Shown here: positions 1-8,497 of the stretch, in pieces
How positions within the stretch are numbered: position 1 is the stretch's first letter
Layout: the number at the start of each line of letters is the position of its first letter
Assembly: GCF_009674535.1 (NCBI RefSeq)
Contig: NZ_WKJK01000001.1
Span: forward strand, 62,001 to 126,000
Reading direction: 5' to 3'
From: Duganella guangzhouensis
Lineage (GTDB): Bacteria; Pseudomonadota; Gammaproteobacteria; Burkholderiales; Burkholderiaceae_D
DNA: 64,000 bases
Notes under the pieces: generated by a model
What the model saw: the letters and a program-made list of their open reading frames with translations, nothing else
Database searches by the model: none
Told to the model about the DNA's origin: nothing
Program-made: the position numbers and the translations under genes

Positions 1-55
1 GCTGTCCACGCGGTCGGCTTACTTGCAACGTTGAGACAAAATACAAGGACAAACC

Positions 56-1336
56 GTGCTCACCGCATTTCTGATCTTCCTCGCTACCCTGATTCTCGTT
101 ATCTGGCAGCCGCGCGGCCTGGGCATCGGCTGGAGTGCATCGGCCGGCGCCCTGGTGGCGCTATTGGCCGGGGTCATTCACGCCTCCGATATCCCGGTCG
201 TCTGGCACATTGTCTGGAATGCGACTGGCACGTTCGTTGCGGTCATCATCATCAGCCTGCTGCTGGACAAGGCTGGCTTCTTTGAATGGGCAGCGCTGCA
301 TGTTGCTCGCTGGGGCAAAGGCAGCGGCCAGCGCCTGTTCGTGCTACTGGTCCTGCTCGGTGCTGCTGTGGCGGCCTTGTTTGCCAATGATGGCGCCGCA
401 TTGATCTTGACGCCGATTGTGATCGCCATGTTGCGCGCATTGCGCTTTTCTGCCAAGGCAACGCTGGCGTTCGTCATGGCCGCAGGTTTTATCGCGGATA
501 CCTCCAGCCTGCCGCTAGTGGTTTCGAACCTGGTCAACATCGTCTCTGCGGATTACTTCAACATCGGCTTTGCCCGTTATGCGGCCGTCATGGTGCCGGT
601 CGACCTGGTCGCGGTGGTCGCCACGCTAACGGCGCTGATGTGGTTCTTCCGCAAGGACATTCCAGCCAATTACGACCTGGCACAGCTGAAAGCGCCTGAA
701 CAGGCGATTCATGATCGGGCGACGTTCATCACCGGATGGTGGGTACTTGGCTTGTTGCTGGTCGGTTTCTTCTGGCTTGAGCACGTCGGTGTGCCGATCA
801 GTGCGGTGGCCGCCGCCGGCGCGGCATTGCTGCTCATCGTAGCGGCGCGGGGGCATAGGATTTCAACGCGCGAAGTCCTGGGCAACGCACCTTGGCAAGT
901 CGTAGTGTTTTCGCTGGGGATGTACCTGGTGGTCTATGGCTTGCGCAACGCCGGCCTGACTGACTACCTCACTGCTCTGCTCAATGAATGCGCCAATTAC
1001 GGCGTGTGGGGCGCCGCGCTGGGAACAGGATTCATCACCGCGATCCTGTCTTCGATCATGAACAATATGCCGACTGTACTGGTTGGCGCACTGTCGATCG
1101 ACGCCACAACCGCTCAAGGCGTTGTGCGCGAGGCGATGGTCTATGCCAACGTGATCGGCAGCGATCTCGGTCCAAAGATTACACCGATCGGCAGTCTGGC
1201 AACACTGCTTTGGCTGCACGTGCTGGCCAGCAAAGACATCCAGATATCCTGGGGCTATTATTTCCGCGTTGGCGTGGTCCTGACCCTGCCGGTGCTTGCA
1301 ATCACGCTGGCCGCACTTGCCGTGCGCCTGGCATAA
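56..1336 (+). CDS. arsB: Arsenite efflux permease ArsB
   Basis: This encodes a 426-residue polytopic inner-membrane protein, the usual length for ArsB, which extrudes arsenite (and antimonite) alone or with ArsA. Hydrophobic helices run through the whole protein. The stretch ending [13 protein letters not shown] and the later [10 protein letters not shown] are characteristic of the ArsB/NhaD ion-transporter superfamily. I chose the GTG at 56, which has a purine-rich stretch (AAGGAC) just upstream, although the window begins too close to see the promoter. It is the first visible gene of an ars operon: arsC follows 10 bp later. Any arsR regulator would lie left of the window. Family assignment is firm; substrate is inferred from family and neighbours. 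Confidence 0.95.
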   Translation: MLTAFLIFLATLILVIWQPRGLGIGWSASAGALVALLAGVIHASDIPVVWHIVWNATGTFVAVIIISLLLDKAGFFEWAALHVARWGKGSGQRLFVLLVLLGAAVAALFANDGAALILTPIVIAMLRALRFSAKATLAFVMAAGFIADTSSLPLVVSNLVNIVSADYFNIGFARYAAVMVPVDLVAVVATLTALMWFFRKDIPANYDLAQLKAPEQAIHDRATFITGWWVLGLLLVGFFWLEHVGVPISAVAAAGAALLLIVAARGHRISTREVLGNAPWQVVVFSLGMYLVVYGLRNAGLTDYLTALLNECANYGVWGAALGTGFITAILSSIMNNMPTVLVGALSIDATTAQGVVREAMVYANVIGSDLGPKITPIGSLATLLWLHVLASKDIQISWGYYFRVGVVLTLPVLAITLAALAVRLA

Positions 1337-1346
1337 GGAGAGTTTC

Positions 1347-1775
1347 ATGTCCGTGACGATTTACCATAACCCGGATTGCGGCACATCCCGCAATACGCTG
1401 GCGATGATTCGAAACGCCGGTATCGAGCCTACCATTATCGAATACCTGACGACCCCACCGACTGCGACCACGCTTGTGGATTTGATCAAGGCCGCTGGCC
1501 TGACAATTCGTGAAGCCATTCGCCAGAAAGGCACACCGTATCTGGAGCTGGGCCTCGATTCGCCGTCTGTGACGCACCAACAGTTGATCGAGACGATGGT
1601 GGTGCATCCCATCCTGATCAACCGTCCATTCGTGGTAACGCCACTGGGGACTCGGCTGTGCCGGCCATCGGAACTGGTCCTGGACATTCTGCCGCAGCCA
1701 CAGCGCGGAGCGTTCACCAAAGAGGATGGCGAACGCGTTGTTGACGAAAACGGAGCGCGCATCAAGCATGGATAA
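1347..1775 (+). CDS. arsC: Arsenate reductase ArsC (glutaredoxin-dependent type)
   Basis: This 142-residue cytoplasmic enzyme reduces arsenate to arsenite so that ArsB can export it. The N-terminal [11 protein letters not shown] motif places the catalytic cysteine at residue 11. The [23 protein letters not shown] block supplies the conserved arginines of the plasmid R773-type (glutaredoxin-coupled) family. The start is the ATG at 1347, preceded by AAGGAG, not the longer upstream reading. Its 3' end overlaps the arsH start by 8 bp, so the two are translationally coupled. Confidence 0.95.
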   Translation: MSVTIYHNPDCGTSRNTLAMIRNAGIEPTIIEYLTTPPTATTLVDLIKAAGLTIREAIRQKGTPYLELGLDSPSVTHQQLIETMVVHPILINRPFVVTPLGTRLCRPSELVLDILPQPQRGAFTKEDGERVVDENGARIKHG

Positions 1776-2484
1776 AATTGTCGACCTGCCCAACATCAAT
1801 CCATCGCAGCTTGATGTGCCGACCGTGGACAAACTTGCCCAAGTCGGTGACATGAACCATCCTCCGCGCATTCTGATGCTGTATGGTTCCCTGCGTGATC
1901 GCTCGTTCAGCCGCTATCTCACTGAAGAAGCCGCCCGCATCCTTGAACACTTCGGCGCCGAGGTGAAGATATTCAATCCAATGGAGCTGCCGATGGTCGG
2001 TAGCGTGCCCGAGGATCATCCGAAGGTAGTCGAGCTGCGTGAGCTATGCCTGTGGTCGGAAGGTCAGGTATGGTGCAGCCCAGAGCGGCACGGCACGGTC
2101 ACTGCCGTGATGAAAAACCAGATCGATTGGATTCCACTGGAAATGGGGGCGATTCGTCCAAGTCAGGGACGCACGCTGGCAGTTATGCAGGTGTGCGGCG
2201 GCTCACAGTCGTTCAACGTAGTCAACACTCTACGTCTACTGGGCCGCTGGATGCGCATGTTCACGATCCCGAACCAGTCTTCAGTGCCGATGGCGTACAA
2301 GGAATTCGACGAGACCGGCCGAATGCGCCAGTCGGGCTACTATGATCGTGTGGTCGACGTCATGGAGGAGTTGTTCAAGATGACACTGCTACTGCGTGGT
2401 CGGGCTGACTACCTCACAAACCGTTACAGCGAACGCAATGAGCGTTCGATGAAAGCGATTACCCAGACGATCCAAAAAATATGA
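1768..2484 (+). CDS. arsH: Arsenical resistance protein ArsH (NADPH-dependent FMN reductase family)
   Basis: This encodes 238 residues of an ArsH flavoprotein. Members oxidise trivalent organoarsenicals or act as NADPH:FMN oxidoreductases in the cytosol. The flavin phosphate-binding loop is visible as [11 protein letters not shown] near residue 38, followed by the ArsH-typical [11 protein letters not shown] and [10 protein letters not shown] blocks. The ATG at 1768 lies inside the last codons of arsC. The stop overlaps the ATG of the next reading frame as ATGA, showing that an additional operon gene once followed. The coding sequence looks intact. Confidence 0.93.
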   Translation: MDKIVDLPNINPSQLDVPTVDKLAQVGDMNHPPRILMLYGSLRDRSFSRYLTEEAARILEHFGAEVKIFNPMELPMVGSVPEDHPKVVELRELCLWSEGQVWCSPERHGTVTAVMKNQIDWIPLEMGAIRPSQGRTLAVMQVCGGSQSFNVVNTLRLLGRWMRMFTIPNQSSVPMAYKEFDETGRMRQSGYYDRVVDVMEELFKMTLLLRGRADYLTNRYSERNERSMKAITQTIQKI

Positions 2485-2678
2485 GCGATAAAGTTGAAGC
2501 GGCTATTCGAGATGCCACGGTAGGTGATGCCAAGGTGCTCACTGCCATTTACGACCATTGGATGCAAATACTCACGTCTAGTCTTCGGATCATCCGCGCA
2601 CGTCACGAGAGTAATTCCTGGGTGCAGTTTCGCCTACTTCCGATAGCCTTGACATTATCTGATATTCGGATAAATTGA
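2481..2678 (+). pseudogene. Truncated ArsN-like GNAT acetyltransferase
   Basis: The first 30 or so residues (AAIRDATVGDAKVLTAIYDHW) resemble the N-terminus of GNAT acetyltransferases of the ArsN/phosphinothricin type, which often close ars operons. The homology then stops and the frame runs out after 65 residues, where the family is about 160-180 long. The acetyl-CoA binding motif is absent. The frame overlaps the arsH stop as ATGA, as expected for a real operon member. I read it as a gene cut at about 2570 by insertion of the island to its right. Family assignment rests on a short stretch. Confidence 0.6.
2649..2676 (+). promoter_or_regulatory. Promoter of the HipB-like gene
   Basis: A perfect TTGACA sits at 2649-2654 and a TAAATT -10-like hexamer at 2671-2676, spaced 16 bp. 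The -10 lies inside the large inverted repeat, so a bound repressor would block RNA polymerase. This is inference from sequence only. Confidence 0.5.
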
Positions 2679-2698
2679 ATTTATCCGAATATCCGATA
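2656..2698. promoter_or_regulatory. Near-perfect 21-bp inverted repeat, candidate operator of the HipB-like regulator
   Basis: Two 21-bp arms (2656-2676 and 2678-2698) flank a single central G. The inner 15 bp of each arm are perfectly complementary (ATATTCGGATAAATT on the left), and the outer 6 bp contain one mismatch. The repeat overlaps the -10 of a good promoter and ends 6 bp before the ATG of the HTH gene at 2705. That placement is typical of an autoregulatory operator of antitoxin-type XRE proteins. Confidence 0.7.
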
Positions 2699-2704
2699 CT
2701 AATC

Positions 2705-2968
2705 ATGCCCATCCCTGCGACCTCTCTTCGCGTCATCACTGCCCCGCACCTTGGCCAGCTTCTTGTTTCGACTCGCAAGCGGCTCAAGCTGACCCAAACC
2801 ACGGTGGCAATTCGCCTTGGGTTGAGCCAAAATCGTATTTCTCATTTAGAAAAACATCCAGACGAAATCAGCTTTAAACAACTGCTCAGCTGGTGCTCGA
2901 TACTTGAGCTGGAGCTCTGGTTGGGGGAGGGAGACACATCTGGCTCAAATGGAACGGCGGAGTGGTGA
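2705..2968 (+). CDS. HipB-like XRE-family transcriptional regulator (orphan antitoxin type)
   Basis: An 87-residue protein whose residues about 16-70 form a helix-turn-helix: LGQLLVSTRKRLKLTQTTVA then LGLSQNRISHLEKHP. This is the arrangement of HipB-type antitoxins, which repress their own operon and neutralise a HipA kinase. No hipA-like gene follows; instead there is a degenerate transposase fragment. The ATG at 2705 was chosen because an in-frame TTG at 2675 lies inside the operator and downstream part of the -10. Function as an orphan regulator is inferred. Confidence 0.7.
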   Translation: MPIPATSLRVITAPHLGQLLVSTRKRLKLTQTTVAIRLGLSQNRISHLEKHPDEISFKQLLSWCSILELELWLGEGDTSGSNGTAEW

Positions 2969-3017
2969 TGTTCGCACCCGCCTAACCTGAAAGGTGTGTT
3001 GCCAGTGCCATCGACAG

Positions 3018-3164
3018 GTGACCACGCAGCTCAAGGCGGAAGTGAACGAGAGACGTAAATAACGACTTACGCTAAAACAGGTGCACGAAGACCTGAAAGA
3101 GTTTGAGTTTGAGAGATCTTATTATTCTGTTTCAGCGTTCGCGAGGGAGAGAGGGGCAAACTGA
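3018..3164 (+). pseudogene. IS21-family IstA transposase remnant
   Basis: Reading the frame at 3018 gives TTQLKAEVNERRK, a stop at 3060-3062, then RLTLKQVHEDLKEFEFERSYY and SVSAFARE before a second stop at 3162. This matches the helix-turn-helix part of IS21-type IstA proteins as I remember them. It carries an internal stop and no flanking transposase sequence, so it is a decayed scar. The rest of 2969-3340 shows no other gene. Confidence 0.45.
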
Positions 3165-3340
3165 CCAGGTCAATTCAGCGAGCAAACGAACGCATAGACA
3201 GAATTTTTTTTGAAATGTCCCTCCGGCGGCGGCAAATAGTACGAAACTTAGGAACAAGCTCTAACTCTTCGGGCATTTGCAGTCAAATCGAGGCGGGGAG
3301 CTAGACGGGTACTGTAGCTGGTAACGCAAATCTTTCGGTC

Positions 3341-3799
3341 TCATCCCTTCACTAACGATGAGTCACGCGGCCATATCTTGCGTTGATTGCTAACTGGCCC
3401 GTTGTAAGAACTGCTGTCCCAACTCACGTTGAAGGTTCCGGAGAGTGATTCGCATATAAATACATTGCGACCATGTTTATCGAACGCACTAGACACTGCG
3501 GTAATCTGACGCAACTGATCTGCCTCGCCATCTTCGAACGGCGTCTCTTGGGTTAGGCGGGTCTCTACTGGGTTCGCTTCCTTTATGAATTGCAATGCAT
3601 CTCCCAGGCTATGAAGACGAAATCTTCGCAACACTTGATCTTTGGAGAATTTCTCAGGCAGGACGACATCCAGCCGATAAGTTGGTGTATTTAGTGCAAT
3701 TTCAAACATTCGGTATTGCCGAAGGTCGGGCTGCCCAGCTAGCGCCCGAAGTATCTCGGTACCTTCCATGATTTCCCATGACTCGATTGTCTGGAACAT
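3341..3799 (-). CDS. Hypothetical protein
   Basis: A 152-residue, soluble, mostly hydrophilic protein that I do not recognise. There is no signal peptide or membrane segment. The start ATG at 3799 has a GGAG Shine-Dalgarno sequence five bases upstream. It is transcribed divergently from the XRE regulator at 3960, and the shared intergenic region carries the 16-bp palindrome at 3910-3925, so it is probably a target of that regulator. An alternative start is the methionine at residue 11. Confidence 0.5.
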   Translation of the reverse strand: MFQTIESWEIMEGTEILRALAGQPDLRQYRMFEIALNTPTYRLDVVLPEKFSKDQVLRRFRLHSLGDALQFIKEANPVETRLTQETPFEDGEADQLRQITAVSSAFDKHGRNVFICESLSGTFNVSWDSSSYNGPVSNQRKIWPRDSSLVKG

Positions 3800-3909
3800 A
3801 TTGACTCCGTTTTAGGTTTGTGCGGTAAATGGTTCGGCCTAGCTGATCGGGCGAAGTGGATTTGTTTCGTGCTTATCTGTTTTGCGGAAAGTATATTAAC
3901 GCAGGAAAT

Positions 3910-3925
3910 AACGGACATGTCCGTT
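3910..3925. promoter_or_regulatory. Perfect 16-bp palindrome AACGGACATGTCCGTT, candidate XRE operator (site 1)
   Basis: The sequence AACGGACATGTCCGTT is perfectly self-complementary. It lies between the divergent genes starting at 3799 (minus) and 3960 (plus), 35 bp before the XRE start. An identical core recurs at 6219-6234. It is the best candidate for the binding site of the small XRE protein encoded immediately downstream. Confidence 0.65.
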
Positions 3926-3959
3926 GGATCTTCCGGAAGTATACCCGGATCATCCGCAT

Positions 3960-4202
3960 GTGACCAATATTTCTCCAAAGCGTAAACAGCCTCCTCTAGT
4001 AGCCGTCGGCGCTGCGATTAAATCTCTGCGTCTAGATCGAGGGCTAACACAAGAAGGGCTCGCTGCGGCGGCCGGTCTGAATTTGAGTTATGTAGCGGCT
4101 GTGGAGCGAGCTGACAACAATCCTACATTGCTGACTTTGGTTGCGATTGCTAGCGCGCTTGGAGTGTCTGTGGAGCAATTGCTAGGGAGCGCACGTGTTT
4201 AA
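3960..4202 (+). CDS. Small XRE-family transcriptional regulator
   Basis: About 80 residues consisting almost only of a helix-turn-helix domain: VGAAIKSLRLDRGLTQEGLA then AAGLNLSYVAAVERADNNPTL and LVAIASALGVSVEQLL. Size and architecture resemble restriction-modification controller (C) proteins and phage-type repressors. I prefer the GTG at 3960; an in-frame TTG at 3924 lies inside the palindromic operator. No restriction-modification genes are adjacent. Likely autoregulated and acting on the divergent gene and on the membrane-protein gene near 6.1 kb, which has the same palindrome upstream. Confidence 0.75.
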   Translation: MTNISPKRKQPPLVAVGAAIKSLRLDRGLTQEGLAAAAGLNLSYVAAVERADNNPTLLTLVAIASALGVSVEQLLGSARV

Positions 4203-4455
4203 TGCCCGTTTTTTGCAATTTCGTGTCTCGGCCTGGTTGCCCCTTTTAGCTTCAGTCGCTATTAATCTTGCTTCGATCCATTTTGGGCGTGATCCAAGAT
4301 ATGGGCGCGATTTCATAGCGAACTGAGTGCCTCCGATAGTCTACGCAACCGTGTGACGCTGTTTGATGCGCGTACACGGCTGCGAAGTCTATTTTGGATT
4401 CTAAGCTGATGCTTTCGTTATCGTTATGAGTAAGTGTTTAGGAAAAGCCGGCCGC

Positions 4456-5499
4456 TTATCTGGTCGTAAATGACCATTCCTTAGTTATGGCCGCGCCGTT
4501 GTTGGTGCCGGCGAACCTCACGTTGTAAGTGATGCCGGACTTAAACGGAGCCTTGGCGATTAAGAAGGCAACGTTGCTGGCCAGATAGGCGTTTGGATCG
4601 TTTGAACGGATCATCAGACGGGCGTCCATCGGTGCTGCTTGGCCAGATTCCGTCACCGTGAAGGTGGTAACAGCGATGGTGTTGCCGGTTACGACTGAAA
4701 CGCTGATTGGGTAGCTCGTCTTGGTCGGAAAGTCGTCATTGGCTGTGGACAGGTCAGGGAACGGATTTGGCGCTTCCACGTAAGCATGCAGAGCTACTCC
4801 GGTCTGACCGTTGGCTGGGTATACGCCAACATAGTCCGAAGCGACCGACTGATTGGTTTTCAGGCCCATTTCCATGACCACGGTTTGCGACTTGTCGGTG
4901 CCTACCGCTACGCCGATTTCACGCACATTTTGCAGCATCAGACCGGCACGGTGGTACACGGTTTGAGCCAGCGTAGCGAAGGCCGCAGCACCGCCCTGAT
5001 TGCCGCCGAAAGTGACCTCTTCGCCAGTGTACGAACCATCGTAGCCAGCGAATTTGGCACGATCACCTTCTTGGACGCCAGTGAACTTAGCCAGAACGCT
5101 GTTTTCGATGTGCAGCATCGAGCGGCCGGTGGCCGGATCAAAGCTGTTGAAGTTAACTGTGCCCCCGTTGTTGACGTCGTTCGCCAGCAGGTAGCTCAGA
5201 TGGCTGGTCGAGGCGGTGTCCAGCTTGATGTTCTGGGCCAGCAGTCCCAGACCTACCTTGCTGCGGAAGTCGTTGAGTGCCGTAACGAAGGCATATTCCT
5301 GGCTGGTTGCCGTGTAGGTCAGTGCTGGCACAGAAGTTTGGGTGTCGCCTGGCGTTACGACGGGGTTGGCAGGCGTTGTCGGCGTGGTTGGACCTGCAGG
5401 TGCAGTCATCGCGGTATTGCCCCCATTACCGCCGCAGCCAGTTGCTAACACTAGGATTACCATTGACGCGAGAAGAGAACGAGATTCTGAGTTATACAT
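4456..5499 (-). CDS. CAP/SCP-domain lipoprotein
   Basis: A 347-residue exported protein. The N-terminus is a lipoprotein signal with the lipobox LATGC, followed by a low-complexity Thr/Pro/Ala linker to about residue 60. Residues about 65-210 have the CAP (SCP/PR1) fold pattern seen in bacterial CAP proteins: YAFVTALNDFRSKVGLGLL, ...HLSYLLAND..., HIENSVLAKF and YHRAGLMLQNVREIGVAVG. The last 110 residues look like an Ig-like beta domain. The role of such proteins is unknown; an outer-membrane or periplasmic location is inferred. It sits alone, and the 253 bp before it (4203-4455) hold no gene. Confidence 0.75.
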   Translation of the reverse strand: MYNSESRSLLASMVILVLATGCGGNGGNTAMTAPAGPTTPTTPANPVVTPGDTQTSVPALTYTATSQEYAFVTALNDFRSKVGLGLLAQNIKLDTASTSHLSYLLANDVNNGGTVNFNSFDPATGRSMLHIENSVLAKFTGVQEGDRAKFAGYDGSYTGEEVTFGGNQGGAAAFATLAQTVYHRAGLMLQNVREIGVAVGTDKSQTVVMEMGLKTNQSVASDYVGVYPANGQTGVALHAYVEAPNPFPDLSTANDDFPTKTSYPISVSVVTGNTIAVTTFTVTESGQAAPMDARLMIRSNDPNAYLASNVAFLIAKAPFKSGITYNVRFAGTNNGAAITKEWSFTTR

Positions 5500-5536
5500 T
5501 TTTTACCGAATAATTTAACTGCAACGATTTCATGTG

Positions 5537-6148
5537 TTAATTAAATGCCGTCCGAGCTTTCTGAATGATGCGGAGTCGAACTTTGGGCGAAAGCTTTTTG
5601 CTGCAATAAAGAATCCATATAAGTTGTACAGCCCAAATGCTAAGCGCGCCGAAGATCATGAGGGGGGCTAAGATGCTCTCGCTTAGGCCAAACAGAATGG
5701 CCTTGAAAGCATAAATTGGGATCACAAGAATGATCGGTGCGATGAGTAGTGTGCTCATGAAAGTTATAACCCCCCAGAGCAAAGCGCTTACGATCATCTG
5801 CCTTAGTAGCGCGGGTGAGGGGTCTGGAATTCGCTCGATCTTCCCGTCTCCTTTTTTTATCGCACATAGATGTACGCCGTGTTTATCTAGACGGCAAAGC
5901 GAAAGTTCGACTTCGTTACCGGCCTGATTTTCCAGCGTATTAAGTAAATAGTCTGCGACCCAGCAATCGTCAAATCGTTGGTCTCCAACCTCAACGTATG
6001 CAAGCTTTGTGTGTCCGTTGAGCCAAACACCATGGGGAACAGCGGCAAGTCGCCCACGCATCACGAATGTGCTCATATTTTCCGATTCGGCCATGACTCT
6101 GCTTTCTGGTGCATCTGGGCTCCTAAGAAACTTGTCTAATTTACGCAC
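5537..6148 (-). CDS. Hypothetical membrane protein, putative XRE-palindrome regulon member
   Basis: A 203-residue protein that I do not recognise. The N-terminal 115 residues are soluble; two or three hydrophobic helices follow (starting near LLRQMIVSALLWGVITFMST and LAPLMIFGALSIWAVQLIWI), with a basic tail. The GTG at 6148 gives the longest frame but lies in a small hairpin (GCACGC-CAA-GCGTGC, 6145-6159), so the ATG at 6094 is a credible alternative start. Upstream at 6215-6238 is a perfect 24-bp palindrome containing the same core as the XRE operator at 3910, plus a half-site at 6176-6185. Confidence 0.55.
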   Translation of the reverse strand: MRKLDKFLRSPDAPESRVMAESENMSTFVMRGRLAAVPHGVWLNGHTKLAYVEVGDQRFDDCWVADYLLNTLENQAGNEVELSLCRLDKHGVHLCAIKKGDGKIERIPDPSPALLRQMIVSALLWGVITFMSTLLIAPIILVIPIYAFKAILFGLSESILAPLMIFGALSIWAVQLIWILYCSKKLSPKVRLRIIQKARTAFN

Positions 6149-6214
6149 GCCAAGCGTGCCTTACCACTATTGGGATCCGTTGTTTTGCCGTGGGCGTAAC
6201 GAACTTTTTGCTCA

Positions 6215-6238
6215 AAACAACGGACATGTCCGTTGTTT
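6215..6238. promoter_or_regulatory. Perfect 24-bp palindrome, candidate XRE operator (site 2)
   Basis: A 24-bp perfect palindrome whose central 16 bp (6219-6234) are AACGGACATGTCCGTT, identical to site 1 at 3910-3925. It lies 67 bp upstream of the GTG start of the minus-strand membrane-protein gene. A matching half-site TCCGTTGTTT is at 6176-6185. I see no gene in the remainder of 6149-6583. Confidence 0.65.
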
Positions 6239-6583
6239 ACGTTGAAGTATAGCCTGATTAATTGTCTATTGGCAACACTCTCGTCATGCACAGCCCAACT
6301 TTTCGCGAAACCAGCCGTTTTTGCGCGCTACCGGCTCATCTTGATTGCTGTGTGATCTAAGGGGAGTTGCGGAACGTTACGCCGGGAGGATGGTTCCTTG
6401 GCTAAACGTATGCCACTATCAGGAAAAGGGGCTAATTACCGCTTCGTAAAATCCACTGAGGAAAGAAATGCAAAAGCAGATTGGTTTTTTGCTTCGTGCC
6501 GAGCTTCGGTGTCATCGTCCCGGTGAAACAGCCATGAAAAACAGTAACTAAATCAATGTACACCTAGCGCGCTGAGTGTACTA

Positions 6584-6931
6584 ATGATACTGTATCTGCG
6601 AAATTGCTTCCGGAGAAATGGGAGAGAATTATGGAGTTCGGGCCATGTTTTACGCAGGTTGCGCTTAAAACTTGAGCTAATGCAGAGTGATCTGGATTCG
6701 ATTGTCAGCATGCAGCCGAAGTCCATATCTTCGCTGGAGATGGGCCGGCGTGAGCCTAGCATTGATGCTTTGCTCAAGCTTGCTCACGCGCCTGAAATGC
6801 CGCGTGAGAATTATTGGAGTAGCTCTGGAGGCGGCTATGTTGCCAGTGTAAGTGCCACGAGAAAACGATCAATAAATATCCACGGCCGTTCGGAACTTGG
6901 TGTTGAACTAGCAGGCCGTAAGCTGAAATAA
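6584..6931 (+). CDS. XRE-like helix-turn-helix protein, probably with an altered C-terminus
   Basis: A 115-residue frame whose middle reads HVLRRLRLKLELMQSDL then VSMQPKSISSLEMGRREPSI and DALLKLAHA, a divergent XRE helix-turn-helix. After LAHA the expected family continuation is not in this frame, but family-like residues (AAMLPV) appear in a neighbouring frame, so a small indel may have changed the C-terminus. There is no clear ribosome binding site at the ATG. It may be a decaying regulator of the gene at 7000. Confidence 0.45.
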   Translation: MILYLRNCFRRNGRELWSSGHVLRRLRLKLELMQSDLDSIVSMQPKSISSLEMGRREPSIDALLKLAHAPEMPRENYWSSSGGGYVASVSATRKRSINIHGRSELGVELAGRKLK

Positions 6932-6999
6932 AGACGTATAACCTTAAAGTTGGTAGAAAGTACACCTTTAAAGAGACTGACTGCACCAAAATTGATTCT

Positions 7000-8364
7000 A
7001 TGATGCATTCCTTTTATTCGAGTGAGCCGCCGGAAATTCTCCTTAACTACCTTAGAAAGTACGCATTTCAGCGGATGTTTCGTCGTCGAACTGTTGTTTC
7101 ATTAAATGCAAGCAGCAGCTCGTTAATCGGCTGCACCATCCAATGGATGCCGACGGAGCAAAAGGAATCCAGTCAGACAGATTTGCATTACTCAAATGCA
7201 CTGCTTAGCGAAGAGTGGATGACCGGCTCGGAATGCCAGGAATTTCTTCTCGAACTGAAGGAGGGCTGGCGAATAGCTGACCAGTTAAATGTTAAGAGCC
7301 CGCAGAGCTTTAATTGGCAATCTCAACAACGAGCCTCTTTGAACGAAAGCATGAATGAGGCAGGTTGGACCGTATCGCTGAGACTAGACGATAGTCAAAT
7401 TGTCCAACCATTGACTCAGTTAGCAAAAGTTGGGCTGCCATATTACTCCGATGTCATCAGCGCAACTCAGGAATGGCTCGGTCTAAGAACCTTCCATGGC
7501 CTGAGCGACTCTAGAGTTCAACATCTTGTCTTCTTGTTACCTCAAAACGAAGCATACGTTGGATCATCTGACCTATCACACGAAGGCTATTTGACGCTCA
7601 GAATTGATGGATCTGAAGTGGGCAAGCTCGGCCTTTCAGTCCTCGGAAAAGCCTGGGATGGCATGAGTAACCACCAAATTTGCGCGCGGGTAGTTAACGG
7701 CGCTACATTGCTAAGATTGCCTCCCGCGACCCAAGCCCTCGAATTCGTTTTAATTGATGAAGCAGGGCAGGTATTCGACTTTCATAAAGAACATCTTCAC
7801 ATGCAAGATCATGGCGGTCGACGGATCCTGAATACGAATAGCCTCGGTAACGTTACTAAAATACAGGCAGCCGCGCTTGCGGGGGAGGGCGTGCAAATTG
7901 AATTCAAGCCATTCGTCGAACCTGACCAAAGACTTAGCCAAGATAAAGGCAGAACTAAACTTTATGAAATTATTGCAACCGTGGTGGCATTTGCAAATAC
8001 AGTAGGTGGAACCATCTATCTCGGAATCGATGACAGTTGCCAGATCGTGGGGATAGATCAGGAAAAGCTCCGTGCCTGGGGAAAAGAAGCAATCAGCCCA
8101 TCTCTTATGAACCGATACCTCGGAGCGCTGCGAGCGGTAATCAAGGACAACATCGAGGGGGCTGTAAACGTTGAGGTAACCGCTATATTAGTTGATGAAA
8201 AATATATTGTACTTATCGACGTAGCCGAAGCAGTTATAAAACCACTAAACCTCCGCCAGGACTACGTACTCTATTGCCGGCGTGGTGCTAGTAATAGCAA
8301 GATCCCTCCTTCTCAATGGACAGGTATTTTTGATTTTCCACGCTCTCCGTTTGCTATCAGTTAA
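7000..8364 (+). CDS. Schlafen/AlbA_2 domain protein
   Basis: A 454-residue protein. Residues about 295-445 carry the divergent AAA/Schlafen AlbA_2 module: EGVQIEFKPFV, ATVVAFANTVGGTIYLGIDD, and the C-terminal YCRRGASNSKIPP. Such domains bind or cleave nucleic acids and recur in mobile-element and defence proteins. The first 290 residues match no family I know and could be a sensor. It is a single gene preceded by an XRE-like frame 68 bp upstream and followed by an H-NS gene. It shows no membrane segment or signal peptide. A defence role is inference from domain and island context. Confidence 0.65.
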   Translation: MMHSFYSSEPPEILLNYLRKYAFQRMFRRRTVVSLNASSSSLIGCTIQWMPTEQKESSQTDLHYSNALLSEEWMTGSECQEFLLELKEGWRIADQLNVKSPQSFNWQSQQRASLNESMNEAGWTVSLRLDDSQIVQPLTQLAKVGLPYYSDVISATQEWLGLRTFHGLSDSRVQHLVFLLPQNEAYVGSSDLSHEGYLTLRIDGSEVGKLGLSVLGKAWDGMSNHQICARVVNGATLLRLPPATQALEFVLIDEAGQVFDFHKEHLHMQDHGGRRILNTNSLGNVTKIQAAALAGEGVQIEFKPFVEPDQRLSQDKGRTKLYEIIATVVAFANTVGGTIYLGIDDSCQIVGIDQEKLRAWGKEAISPSLMNRYLGALRAVIKDNIEGAVNVEVTAILVDEKYIVLIDVAEAVIKPLNLRQDYVLYCRRGASNSKIPPSQWTGIFDFPRSPFAIS

Positions 8365-8497
8365 CTATTTTTTTGCTTGTGAAGATCAACAGGTAGGTTG
8401 AGCTGAGGTAAGAATCAGTTCATTTAGTTGTAATTTGTCCATGAATTATTTGGGCATGTATAATGATTCAACAATAACTTATTTGAAAGGTGCCATA

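Noticed and set aside
3739-3978. 79-codon minus-strand frame overlapping the XRE/hypothetical divergent promoter
   Set aside because: Runs through the palindromic operator and overlaps the better supported gene at 3341-3799.
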